DNA of 37,444 bases, from positions 1-37,444 of the IMG/VR virus record IMGVR_UViG_3300030085_000960. One strand, written 5' to 3'. The translations under genes were made by a program, and so were the position numbers. Position 1 is the stretch's first letter, and every line of letters begins with the position of its first letter. The notes under the pieces were generated by a model, which worked only from the letters and a program-made list of their open reading frames with translations, was not told where the DNA came from and searched no databases. Positions 21,267-30,564 of the stretch are shown in pieces. The DNA comes from a virus.

Positions 21267-23549
21267 ATGGGATACGATAAAATACCGAGGCAAAAGCTTT
21301 CGATTACTAAAAAAAATAAAAAGTGGGGAGAAGAATGTGTAGAAGCATTTATAGATCTCTCTAGTTCTGGCGCTAGTCATAACAAGCAAAAGGACGATAT
21401 GAAAATATTATATGATTACTATAACGGTGTAATTGACGAGGCAGATTATAAGTACGTATTAAAACCTTACGGCAAGTCCCGTAAGAATTTTCCTTCTGAA
21501 ATGCGTAACTACCCCATTATCAAACCCATAATTGATCTTCTTCTAGGGGAAAAATCTAAAAGACCTCTCAATTATACTGTTACAGTTCAAAACTCAGATG
21601 CTATTTCTATAAAAGAGCAACAAAAATCTGAGGCAATAGCTCAAAATTTAAGACAAAAGTTTTTACAAGAAGTACAAGCTATGGGCGTAGACATAGGTGC
21701 AAACATGGATGAAATACCAACACCTAAACACATAGCTGATATGTTTGAATTAAATTATATTGATAACAGAGCAGTTTTAGGACAACAAGCTATGAATTAT
21801 ATATTTCAAGAACAAGAAGTGTATGATAAAATACAAAAAGCTTGGTTTCATTATTTAGTTACTGGAGAATGTTACACACATAGAGGAGTAAGGAATAATG
21901 AGCCTTATTATGAAATACTAAACCCATTAGATGTAGACTATGACCTTGATCCAGATTTAGAATTTGTAGAAGATGGAGATTGGGCATTAGTTAGAAAATA
22001 CGTACACGCATCTACAGTTATTGACGCATATTATGAAAGTTTATCAGAGCAAGAAATTTTAGAATTAGAAGAACCAAGACATTCTGAAACTGATATTTCT
22101 TTTTTATATGCTAACTCATCAGGTAAAGATGAAAATGCTTATAGAAATAGATTAATAGAAGTTGTAAATGTATATTGGAAATCTAGAAAAAGAATAGGAT
22201 TTTTAACTTATTTAGATCCTGAAACAGGAGAGTTTGAAGAAGTAGAAGTTGCAGATGGATTTAGAATGCCAGCAGAAATAAAAGATTTAGGAGGTAAATT
22301 AGAATTTAAATGGGTTAATGAAGTATGGGAAGGTACAAGAATAGATGGTAGAATATATGTAAATATAAATCCAATACTTAACCAAAGACTATCTTTAGAA
22401 AATCCTTCTAAATGTAAATTACCTATTAATGGTAGAAGATATTCTGATATAAATTCTAAAAATATATCTTTAGTTAAACTAGGTATACCTTATCAATTAA
22501 ATTACAATATTTACAAGTATAGATTAGAACTTGCAATAGCTAGGAGTAAAGATATTATTGCACAGTTTGATATTAATATGATACCTAAAAAGTGGGACAT
22601 GGATAAATTTATGTACTACGTAGAAGGTACAGGTATTGCTTGGGTAGATTATAATAAAGAGGGTATACAACTAAATCCACAACATCAATCTGTTATGGAT
22701 ATGTCTATAAAAACTATAAGTCAGTATATTACTTTACTAGATTCTATATTACAAGAGTGGGAAAAAATATCTGGAGTAAGTAGACAAAGACAAGGTGAGA
22801 TTGGAGCATATGAAGGTAAAGCATCTTCACAACAAGCAATATTACAATCATCACATATTACAGAAGATTTATTTAGAAAGTTTGAAAGAATGGAGCAAAG
22901 AGATTTTCAAGCTCTACTAGACTATTCTAAAGAAGCGTGGCTAGCAGGTAAAAGAGGAATGTTTGTATTACCTGATGGAACAACAGACTTTTTAGATATA
23001 GATAGTTTTGATTATATGGAATCTAACTTTGGATTATTTGTTTCTGATGCAGGTAAAGATCAAGAGAAGTTACAAAATATTAAAGGATTAACACAAGCTA
23101 TGATGCAAAATGGTGCTAAGCCAGGAGATATAGCTGAGATGTTAGATTCTGATAGCTTTACACAAATTAAGAAAAATCTTAAACTTGCAGACAAAGCAAA
23201 TGCTGAATTAGAACAAGCTCAACAAGAAGCACAACAGCAAATGCAACAACAACAACTAGAAGCGCAACAAGTACAACTAGAAGCTGATATGATTGAAAGA
23301 GAAAAAGATAGGCAAAAAGATATTGAGATAGCTTTAATAGCTGCAGAATCTAAAGATCAAACAGATGCTAATTCTCTTAATCTAGAAAAGATGATACAAG
23401 ACTTTGAGCTTAAAAAACGAGAATTAGATATAAAAGAACAAGCACTACAGTTAAAAATGCAAGGCGATATGGAGTCTAATGCAGTTAAAAGAGAAGATAT
23501 AGCAAGTAAAAAAGAAATAGCAAATAATAATGCTAACAAATCAAGATAG
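21267..23549 (+). CDS. Portal protein
   Basis: A 760-residue protein. The size, place after TerL and the general pattern of the portal fold agree: a long N-terminal region of helices and strands, SGVSRQRQGEIGAYEGKASSQQ (about 507-530), which resembles the clip/stem region of phage portals, and a very long C-terminal coiled part rich in Gln (about 650-690), with repeated runs such as QQEAQQQMQQQQLEAQQ. The Gln-rich tail is typical of portal barrel helices in podoviruses. It forms the 12-fold channel through which DNA enters the head. It overlaps the next gene by 20 bp. Confidence 0.85.
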   Translation: MGYDKIPRQKLSITKKNKKWGEECVEAFIDLSSSGASHNKQKDDMKILYDYYNGVIDEADYKYVLKPYGKSRKNFPSEMRNYPIIKPIIDLLLGEKSKRPLNYTVTVQNSDAISIKEQQKSEAIAQNLRQKFLQEVQAMGVDIGANMDEIPTPKHIADMFELNYIDNRAVLGQQAMNYIFQEQEVYDKIQKAWFHYLVTGECYTHRGVRNNEPYYEILNPLDVDYDLDPDLEFVEDGDWALVRKYVHASTVIDAYYESLSEQEILELEEPRHSETDISFLYANSSGKDENAYRNRLIEVVNVYWKSRKRIGFLTYLDPETGEFEEVEVADGFRMPAEIKDLGGKLEFKWVNEVWEGTRIDGRIYVNINPILNQRLSLENPSKCKLPINGRRYSDINSKNISLVKLGIPYQLNYNIYKYRLELAIARSKDIIAQFDINMIPKKWDMDKFMYYVEGTGIAWVDYNKEGIQLNPQHQSVMDMSIKTISQYITLLDSILQEWEKISGVSRQRQGEIGAYEGKASSQQAILQSSHITEDLFRKFERMEQRDFQALLDYSKEAWLAGKRGMFVLPDGTTDFLDIDSFDYMESNFGLFVSDAGKDQEKLQNIKGLTQAMMQNGAKPGDIAEMLDSDSFTQIKKNLKLADKANAELEQAQQEAQQQMQQQQLEAQQVQLEADMIEREKDRQKDIEIALIAAESKDQTDANSLNLEKMIQDFELKKRELDIKEQALQLKMQGDMESNAVKREDIASKKEIANNNANKSR

Positions 23550-25761
23550 AAGAGCAATATTAGAACAAGTAAGAGCTTCTGAATCTCAGGATATAATTGC
23601 AGCGCTTAGAGGTCAGGTTTCTCCTGACAATATGCAATCACCTGTAACTACACCTGAACCTGTAGTTATGCCACAACAACCTCAGCCTATAGATAATATA
23701 AACATGGAAAGTGTTTCAGCAGTACCATCTAATTTAGTAGATAGTACTATATCTGAACCTACACAATTAGCTGCTATGGGTGGTTTTCATGATTTTCCAA
23801 ATATGATAGGTAATGACAATGCTCCTTGGGAACTTAAAAAAGGATTAAGGAGAGTAGAAAGTAGTGATGGTGTTAATATGATAAATCCAAACAGTACTGC
23901 TACAGGTTATTATGGACAATTATATAGTGAGGTAAAAGATTTACCTATACTAGAAAATATAACTAGAGATCAGTTTGCATCAGATACAACTTTACAAAAT
24001 AAAATTTTTGATATGAGGTATAGAGGTGAAATACCAGGTATACCAGGATTAAAAGACAATGCAGAATATTTATCAAAAACATATTCAGATGTTACAGGTG
24101 ATCTTACATTTAATGAGATTGCAGCATTAAGTAATTTAACAGGAAGGCAAGGAGCTATAGATTATTTTAGATCTCTTAGGCATGGAACAGAGTTTAAATT
24201 ACCAGGAGTAAATAAAACACCTGAAGAATATATAGAAACCTATAGATCAGCATTAACTCCTCCAAAGAAAAATGAAATTGATTATTCTATTATGGATTAT
24301 GAAGACGGTGGATTTAAATTAGACGAAAAAAATCAAATAGATACTTATAACATGCAAGGTTATGATGAAACAGAACTTTTTAATTTTATTAAAGATAAGT
24401 ATACAAAAATAGATACATCTAGACAACAACAGGATCTTTTAACTAAATTAGAATCACAAGCATTTAGAGATAGATATAAAAAAAATATTTTTAATATTAC
24501 AGGTGAAAATTTATCCGATGAGGAATTAACATCTAGAATAAGTGATCAAATTGAATTTACTGGTGCAGGAGCACCATTTATGGCAAAGTTTCCATATGTT
24601 ACTAGAACTCCAGAAAATAGAAGGGTAGGGACTACTCCTATGATAAATCCTTTTGGAATTACTAATAAGTTTAGTGGTCCAGAAAAAGCTGATTTAAGTC
24701 ATGGGGCTTTAGGAATGTATAAAGAAAATCCTTATTATGCTAAAAAAGGATCTTTTAATAAAGGGCTGATGAATATACCAGAGTTTGGAAAATATACATA
24801 CTTAGCTCAATTAGCAGATGTTCTAGATACCAACTCAATGCGTGAGAATGATGTATTGCCTAGCCCTAAAGAAGGAAGCACAATAATTCATGAATATGCG
24901 CACTCATACAACACAGATGACTCACCATTATTTAGACCTGCAGGAAGTGATTTTAGAACGTTTGATCGTAAACTTAGCGCGTCAGTGCCTGGTGACAGAT
25001 ATAAATCTTTTTTAACAAAAGTATTTGGTGAAGATTATTTTAATCCAGAAGAAAATAGATATGGTAGATGGTCTATGAGGCCTGAAGAAGTAAGCTCTAT
25101 TAGAGCAGAGAACGAAGCTAAATTAAAAAAGCTTGGTGTATGGGATGCTAATAAAAATGAATTTACTGAAAAGAATCTTGATAAATTACTAAAGACTCCT
25201 TATACAAAAATAACTAAGGTTGATTTAGAGGAAGGTGCACCAGGTTTTCATTTAAACAAATTAGGGTACGGATCTTTAGTTAAATACTCTGATCAAATAA
25301 GTGATTTAAAAGATCTAAAAAAAGAGGTAGCTGAGGAGTTTACTAAAAAAGATCCTGATTTTATAAAATCAAATATAACAGAACATTCATATAGAAAAAC
25401 AGGCAGAAGAAACCCATTAATTGATGAGGAATCTTTTAATACTATATTTAACAACAGTCAAAGTGAATTAAAAGATAGACAAAAATATAATGATTATAAA
25501 TCATTAGTAAGTGACTTTAAAAGTGGTAGTAAACGTGAAAAGAAAAGAGCTTCTAAAATTTTAGATAACATATTTAAAAGTGTAAATGATAAATTAAATA
25601 CAAAGTATGATCTTGAACTAGAAAAACTTCAAGAATTATTTGACCAACAAAAAAAAGAATCATTACCTAAATTTAAAATGTATTTTAATGAGATAGCTAT
25701 GAATGATAATAATAAAACTCAAGTGGCTAGAACTGGAGGCTATAAAAGTAGATATGTATAG
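23530..25761 (+). CDS. Fused lysozyme-like and HExxH metallopeptidase-like virion protein
   Basis: A 743-residue protein. After a Pro/Gln-rich start (about 1-90) comes a region like a transglycosylase/lysozyme domain: RRVESSDGVN (catalytic Glu likely 110), NSTATGYYGQLYSEV (121-135), then helices up to about 240. A second region has a zinc-peptidase motif, IIHEYAHSY (HExxH at 454-458), with a following acidic segment (PEEVSSIRAE, about 518-527) that could provide the third ligand. The C-terminus is Lys/Glu-rich and probably coiled. It lies between portal and scaffold, so it could be an internal or ejected virion protein that cuts cell wall or peptides during infection. I do not recognise the exact family; both domain calls are by motif. 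Confidence 0.65.
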   Translation: MLTNQDRRAILEQVRASESQDIIAALRGQVSPDNMQSPVTTPEPVVMPQQPQPIDNINMESVSAVPSNLVDSTISEPTQLAAMGGFHDFPNMIGNDNAPWELKKGLRRVESSDGVNMINPNSTATGYYGQLYSEVKDLPILENITRDQFASDTTLQNKIFDMRYRGEIPGIPGLKDNAEYLSKTYSDVTGDLTFNEIAALSNLTGRQGAIDYFRSLRHGTEFKLPGVNKTPEEYIETYRSALTPPKKNEIDYSIMDYEDGGFKLDEKNQIDTYNMQGYDETELFNFIKDKYTKIDTSRQQQDLLTKLESQAFRDRYKKNIFNITGENLSDEELTSRISDQIEFTGAGAPFMAKFPYVTRTPENRRVGTTPMINPFGITNKFSGPEKADLSHGALGMYKENPYYAKKGSFNKGLMNIPEFGKYTYLAQLADVLDTNSMRENDVLPSPKEGSTIIHEYAHSYNTDDSPLFRPAGSDFRTFDRKLSASVPGDRYKSFLTKVFGEDYFNPEENRYGRWSMRPEEVSSIRAENEAKLKKLGVWDANKNEFTEKNLDKLLKTPYTKITKVDLEEGAPGFHLNKLGYGSLVKYSDQISDLKDLKKEVAEEFTKKDPDFIKSNITEHSYRKTGRRNPLIDEESFNTIFNNSQSELKDRQKYNDYKSLVSDFKSGSKREKKRASKILDNIFKSVNDKLNTKYDLELEKLQELFDQQKKESLPKFKMYFNEIAMNDNNKTQVARTGGYKSRYV

Positions 25762-25826
25762 TAAGTGCTATATAATAAAGACAAAACTAAAAATATAAAA
25801 AAGTAAAAACCAATTAAATTAAATAC

Positions 25827-25834
25827 TAAATTTG
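25827..25834 (+). promoter_or_regulatory. Late promoter-like TAAATTTG box before scaffold
   Basis: TAAATTTG followed by TAA, 20 nt upstream of the scaffold ATG, without a TTG at the -33 position. Same 11-base string as before the portal. The leader also contains AACCAATTAAA (about 25809-25819). Confidence 0.45.
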
Positions 25835-25854
25835 TAAATTAAAACAATATATAT

Positions 25855-26946
25855 ATGGACCCAAATGAAAAAATACAATTAGACGATATTACCTTTGATG
25901 ATGTCATTGGAGGTGATGGAGTTGACACAGTTGCTGAGATAGAACCTATCGAAGAAGTAGCTGAACAAAAAGAAGAAGTAAAAGAAGAACCACAAGCTGA
26001 GCTTGAAGATATTGATGAAGAAGAAGAGCTTGAGGAAGAAATAGAAGAGGAAGACGAGCAGGAAGAAGTAGAAGAAGAAAAGTCTGACGAAGAAGTTGAA
26101 TCTACTGAAGATTCTACAGTTGTATCAGAAATATTAGATAGCTTAGGTTATGAAGGTGAATATGAAGATACAGCAGAAGGATTAACAGCGATGACTAAAG
26201 ATATAGCTTCTCAAATGGCAGACGAAAGAATTGATGAAGTTCTTGAGAAATTTCCGTTAGTTAAAAAACATATGGAATATGTATTAGCTGGAGGAGAATC
26301 TCAAAAATTTATGAAAGCTTTTGATCCTACTTTAGATTATAATCAAATGGAAATTGCAGAAGATGACTCAAGAAGTCAAAAAGCAATTCTTGCAGATTAC
26401 TTTAATCAAAAAGGACATGATGCAGACTTTATCAAAGAAATGCTAGAAGATTATGAAGATTCTGGTAAATTATTTAAAAAAGCAGAAGCAGCAAAGCAAG
26501 CTTTAGGTAAAGTACAAGCACAGGAAAAAGAGCAATTAGTAGAACGACAAAAAGCAGAACTACAAAAGCAACAAGAACAGCAGGTGGAGTTTTGGAATGG
26601 AGTTCAAGAGACAATTAAAGAATCAAAAGAGTTTGCAGGATTGCAAGTTCCAGAAAGAGAAAAAACAAAATTCTTTAACTATCTCTCGAAGCCGGTAACT
26701 AAAGAAGGTTACACACAGCGTGATTTAGATCACTCTGAAGCTGAAATGGATGTAAAATTAGCTATAGATTATTTAATGTATAAAGGATTTAATCTAGAGA
26801 ATATTATAAACAAGAAAGCAAAGACAACGGCTACGAAAACATTGAGACAAAAAATAGCTCAAAACGAGGAGACTGTAAAAAGTGCTCGTAAAAGATCAAC
26901 ACGAAAGAAAAGTTTTGATTTAGACAATTTAGATCTCAATATTTAA
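25855..26946 (+). CDS. Scaffold protein
   Basis: A 363-residue protein. Residues about 25-80 are extremely acidic (runs such as DEEEELEEEIEEEDEQEE), then a helical region with many Gln and Lys (about 210-260, KEQLVERQKAELQKQQEQQ), and a basic C-terminus ending in LDNLDLNI. Scaffolds are typically acidic, helical, and coded just upstream of the major capsid protein; a basic C-terminus usually docks on the capsid shell. No protease cleavage site can be named. Function is inferred from these features and position. Confidence 0.75.
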   Translation: MDPNEKIQLDDITFDDVIGGDGVDTVAEIEPIEEVAEQKEEVKEEPQAELEDIDEEEELEEEIEEEDEQEEVEEEKSDEEVESTEDSTVVSEILDSLGYEGEYEDTAEGLTAMTKDIASQMADERIDEVLEKFPLVKKHMEYVLAGGESQKFMKAFDPTLDYNQMEIAEDDSRSQKAILADYFNQKGHDADFIKEMLEDYEDSGKLFKKAEAAKQALGKVQAQEKEQLVERQKAELQKQQEQQVEFWNGVQETIKESKEFAGLQVPEREKTKFFNYLSKPVTKEGYTQRDLDHSEAEMDVKLAIDYLMYKGFNLENIINKKAKTTATKTLRQKIAQNEETVKSARKRSTRKKSFDLDNLDLNI

Positions 26947-26976
26947 AGACATACCTTAACAGGGAAATAGGTACCC

Positions 26977-26990
26977 TATAAAATTTTATA
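26977..26990 (+). repeat. 14-bp AT palindrome before the capsid gene
   Basis: TATAAAATTTTATA is a perfect palindrome lying 5 nt upstream of the capsid ATG. Could serve as part of an AT-rich leader that helps high translation, or be a binding site. Confidence 0.3.
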
Positions 26991-26995
26991 ACAAA

Positions 26996-28447
26996 ATGGC
27001 AGTAAATGGAACAAATATAAGCGTTCAAAAGACGTTTTACAATGATTCGCAAATGACTGATATGAACAGTCTAGCAAATGCATTGTTGTCTAAACCTACT
27101 GAACTGTCTCCAATTATTACTCATTTAGCAGGAAAAGACGATAAAAGATTCCCTCTATCTTTCTTAACAGAAGGAGTTGGTAACACTAAGTCTATTGACC
27201 GATTAGAGTATGAGTATCGTGTGGCAACACATAGATTAAGAACGAGACCAGTGGCAACAACAAATGCAAACTCAAACCTAGGATTAGGGGGATCTTCTTT
27301 TACATTAGAATTTCCTGACAAACACTTCGTATTCCCATACGTATTAGTATCTCAATCAGGTGCTCAAGCACGTATTATGAAAGAGCCAGAGCAAGTAGCT
27401 GGTGGTTCTGCATGGAAGTACACTTTACAATTAGTTAACCCTGCAGCTTCTGCATCTCTTGCAGCATCTGACGCAGTACTAGGAGCACTTTGGGCTCAAA
27501 TGTATGCACCTGTAGGAGTTGATTTCTCTAGAGGTAATGCTTCTAACTGGGAAACTCCAGGTACAGTAAGAAACAAACTAACTACAGTTAGAAAATCTTA
27601 CCACATGTCTGGAAACGCTAAAGATTTTGTAGCAGAATTTTCTTTACCAACTAAAGGAGGATCTACTACTAAGCTTTGGATGGACTACGAAGAGTACCTA
27701 CACATGCTTGACTTTAAAGAAGAGTGTGAATTGTACTACTGGTATGGTCAAAAAACTTACGATTCAAACGGACATACTTACATGAAAGATGAGAATGGAC
27801 AACCTGTAATCGTTGGACCTGGTTTATTAGAGCAAATTGTCAATACTGACACTTACTCTGTAATGACTGAGTCAAAATTAAAGAACATCATCGGAGATTT
27901 ATTCTACGGAATGACAGATGCTTCAACTAAACAAGTAACTTTATATACTGGTACTGGTGGAGCAAGAGAATTCGATGAAGCTCTTAAAAGTCACTTTGCT
28001 GGATCTTCTGGATCTTTTAAAGTGGGTGGAGAAAACAGATTTATCACAGGTTCAGGACGTAACCTAGGATTAACTGGATACTTCACTACCTATGAGCATG
28101 TAGATGGACACACGATCAACGTGGTAAAATTACCAATCTTTGATCATGGTGCCGTGGCGCAAGCTCGTGCAAAACACCCTGTAACAGGATACTCTTTAGA
28201 ATCTTACAGAATGGTATTTGTTGATCAGTCTAATTATGATGGACAAAACAACCTACAAATGATTTCTAAGAAAGGTCGTGAGGCAATGAGATGGTGTGTA
28301 GCTGGATCTGTAGTCCCTAGAGGATTCTCAGGATCTGATGCTAGAGCATCTGACATTGACGGGGCGTCTGTGCACATGTTAAAGACAGCAGGTATTGTGT
28401 TAAGAAGATTTGACACATCTATTGATATTACGTGCACAGCATCGTAA
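26996..28447 (+). CDS. Major capsid protein
   Basis: A 483-residue protein following the scaffold and preceding the connector genes, the standard place for the major capsid protein. It has the mixed alpha/beta composition of a HK97-fold shell protein, without Cys clusters or enzymatic motifs, and is about the length expected in crAss-like phages. Its codon use differs from its neighbours: TTC, AAC and TAC appear more often, as expected for the most abundant protein of the virion. A hairpin terminator follows it. No signal of N-terminal cleavage was seen. Confidence 0.82.
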   Translation: MAVNGTNISVQKTFYNDSQMTDMNSLANALLSKPTELSPIITHLAGKDDKRFPLSFLTEGVGNTKSIDRLEYEYRVATHRLRTRPVATTNANSNLGLGGSSFTLEFPDKHFVFPYVLVSQSGAQARIMKEPEQVAGGSAWKYTLQLVNPAASASLAASDAVLGALWAQMYAPVGVDFSRGNASNWETPGTVRNKLTTVRKSYHMSGNAKDFVAEFSLPTKGGSTTKLWMDYEEYLHMLDFKEECELYYWYGQKTYDSNGHTYMKDENGQPVIVGPGLLEQIVNTDTYSVMTESKLKNIIGDLFYGMTDASTKQVTLYTGTGGAREFDEALKSHFAGSSGSFKVGGENRFITGSGRNLGLTGYFTTYEHVDGHTINVVKLPIFDHGAVAQARAKHPVTGYSLESYRMVFVDQSNYDGQNNLQMISKKGREAMRWCVAGSVVPRGFSGSDARASDIDGASVHMLKTAGIVLRRFDTSIDITCTAS

Positions 28448-28493
28448 CATAGGCATTAATTTGCGTCTATATATTGGTTTTTGATTAAGGTTG

Positions 28494-28549
28494 TGGGGAT
28501 TAATTTCCCCATGACTTTAGTCTTTAATCTAACTCCGTTAGGAGAGTTA
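28494..28549 (+). terminator. Tandem hairpins after the capsid gene
   Basis: First hairpin TGGGGA-TTAATT-TCCCCA (28494-28511), second TAACTC-CGTTAGGA-GAGTTA (28530-28549) followed by TTCTTTAT. Together they should end or attenuate the capsid transcript and give more capsid than connector message. Confidence 0.65.
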
Positions 28550-28594
28550 TTCTTTATATCCTAACAACTTAACCTTAAAAAAAAGAACTGAATT

Positions 28595-29407
28595 ATGAGT
28601 AAAAAAGTAACAATTAGACAAAAGGAACTATTAAACCATTTGCCTAAAGCGGTAAGAGCTGAGGCCGTATACAAACTCAGTAGTGTTTATGTAAATAGAC
28701 AACCTTTAAAACCTTTTACCCCTGAAGAAGAAAAGCAATATATGCAAGGTATTCTAGATGTAAATCCAGATCATAATGACTGGCCTAAATACGCTAGAAA
28801 TTACTGGGCAGAAATGTCAATACCTATTGGCTTTACTGGGGTAGAATTAGAAATAGGTATGGATGATAATGATTTTCCTTTACAAATAATGGATTACATT
28901 AAGTATAGGTTTGCATTAAAACATCCACATGTAGCTATGACTAAAGATGAAATGGATGCTGATTTTAACAAAAGATTTTATATCCAAGATTTATCACGAG
29001 ATGATAAAGTTAAGAATAATAAAATACAGATGAAAAAAGATGCAGATAAAGAATTTATAAAACTATCTTCTAATCCAAAATCAATGAAGAGAGTATTAAG
29101 ACTTTTATCTACTGCTAATCCTGATAGGATGACAGAAGATCAAATAGAAAATTCTTTATATGAACTTAAAAATACTAATCCAAAAAAATTCCTTAGAATT
29201 GCTACAGATAAGAATTTAGAACTAAAGTCTGAGATCGAAGAAATGGTAACAGCTGGAGTTCTTAGAAAGATTGGAACACAGATAATTTATATCGATGAAG
29301 TACTTGGTGAAGACATGGACGACACAGTTGTATTTCTAAAAGATAAAAAGAACTCTGGTAAACTAACAGTAATGAGAGCTAAACTTAAAGAATTAGCATT
29401 AGCATAA
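28595..29407 (+). CDS. Putative virion connector or accessory protein, 270 residues
   Basis: A 270-residue, largely helical protein with no catalytic motif. It ends in a strand-turn-helix region (IGTQIIYIDEVLGEDMDDTV). Its place directly after the capsid gene and 1 nt before another connector candidate suggests a head-completion or tail-hub role. The start is preceded by TTAACCTTAAAAAAAA, a leader also found before the 121-residue gene (31521). Family unknown. Confidence 0.6.
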   Translation: MSKKVTIRQKELLNHLPKAVRAEAVYKLSSVYVNRQPLKPFTPEEEKQYMQGILDVNPDHNDWPKYARNYWAEMSIPIGFTGVELEIGMDDNDFPLQIMDYIKYRFALKHPHVAMTKDEMDADFNKRFYIQDLSRDDKVKNNKIQMKKDADKEFIKLSSNPKSMKRVLRLLSTANPDRMTEDQIENSLYELKNTNPKKFLRIATDKNLELKSEIEEMVTAGVLRKIGTQIIYIDEVLGEDMDDTVVFLKDKKNSGKLTVMRAKLKELALA

Positions 29408-29408
29408 T

Positions 29409-30536
29409 ATGAATGTACAAGAAATGCATTTAGCAATACAGCAAGGAGTGGATAAAATAAATTCACTCCAAGCTGATTTGCTTTTACCACAAGAAATAGA
29501 TATAGAATTAAATAAGTCTATGATGAGATTTATTAATACTAAATATGGTAAGAATAATAAATATAGAAAAGGATTTGAGGAGTCACAAAAACGTATTGAT
29601 GATTTAAGATCATTAGTAAGAGAATATGAAGCACCTACACTTTTTAAAGAAGTGTTAGGAGCTAAGTTTAGTGTTGACACTTTTACTTTACCTCCTGACT
29701 ATTTATATTTAGTTAACACATTAGCTAGAGTACACAGAAATAATACCTGTACTGAAGTAGATTATTTTTTAAATGAACCTACACCTTTATTATTTTTTAC
29801 TATTTCTTTAGATGCATTTGTTTGTAATAACAACTCTTCAATTGCAGATTCAATTATAATGTATGAAGATGCAAGTGATTTAACACAAGGATCAGCTATT
29901 GTATGGCAAAATAATAATAGTTATCAATTTCCACAGGATATAAATTCTGTTAGAGGAGATATATTAGATAACCCAGGAACAGGGTTTACAATATACTGGG
30001 AACAGTTTGGAGAACTAAACTATCAAGGACAGTTTATTGTAGTACCAGATCCAAATGTATTTCCTTGGTTAGAGTGGGACGCATCAGTAGGTACAGTAAC
30101 AACTATAGTTAATGTACAATCTGGAGGAGCACATTTACAAAGTAGAGATCCTTATTATTCAGCTGCTAATTTAAAAGAGAAAAGAGTATTAACTGTAGAG
30201 CCTACAGAAGTAACAGTAAGTAGTAAGTTTGTTCAACAAGATGATGTATTTACATTACTAACAGACCCCTTCAACACAACCAAACATACATCACCAATAT
30301 ATACAATACGTGGAAACGCTATAGATATGTATACGAGTGATATATTTATAATAGACGCTTTGAAAATAACTTATATAAGAAAACCCTCTAAGATTTCGTT
30401 ATCTTTGGGGATTAGTTGTGAATTACCTGAACACTGTCATCAAGAGATAGTGGACATGACTGTAAGTAGTATACTGGAAGGGATTTCTGATCCACGGTAT
30501 CAAACTCATCAAATAGAGGTAAACAAAAATGAATAA
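29409..30536 (+). CDS. Putative head-tail connector (ring) protein
   Basis: A 375-residue protein. The N-terminal helix pair (QQGVDKINSLQADLLLPQEI and ELNKSMMRFINTKY) resembles the start of head-tail adaptor proteins in other Bacteroidota phages. The following section is beta-rich (TFTLPPDYLYLVNTLARV), as seen in tail-tube or ring proteins. It begins 1 nt after the 270-residue gene and lies within the virion block. The connector role is inferred from position and pattern; it could also be a tail tube protein. Confidence 0.55.
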   Translation: MNVQEMHLAIQQGVDKINSLQADLLLPQEIDIELNKSMMRFINTKYGKNNKYRKGFEESQKRIDDLRSLVREYEAPTLFKEVLGAKFSVDTFTLPPDYLYLVNTLARVHRNNTCTEVDYFLNEPTPLLFFTISLDAFVCNNNSSIADSIIMYEDASDLTQGSAIVWQNNNSYQFPQDINSVRGDILDNPGTGFTIYWEQFGELNYQGQFIVVPDPNVFPWLEWDASVGTVTTIVNVQSGGAHLQSRDPYYSAANLKEKRVLTVEPTEVTVSSKFVQQDDVFTLLTDPFNTTKHTSPIYTIRGNAIDMYTSDIFIIDALKITYIRKPSKISLSLGISCELPEHCHQEIVDMTVSSILEGISDPRYQTHQIEVNKNE

Positions 30537-30564
30537 AAATTTATTAATTAAAAAATAAAATAAA

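Noticed and set aside
28512-28565. 17-codon frame between the capsid terminator hairpins
   Set aside because: It spans a terminator hairpin and is too short, with no coupling.
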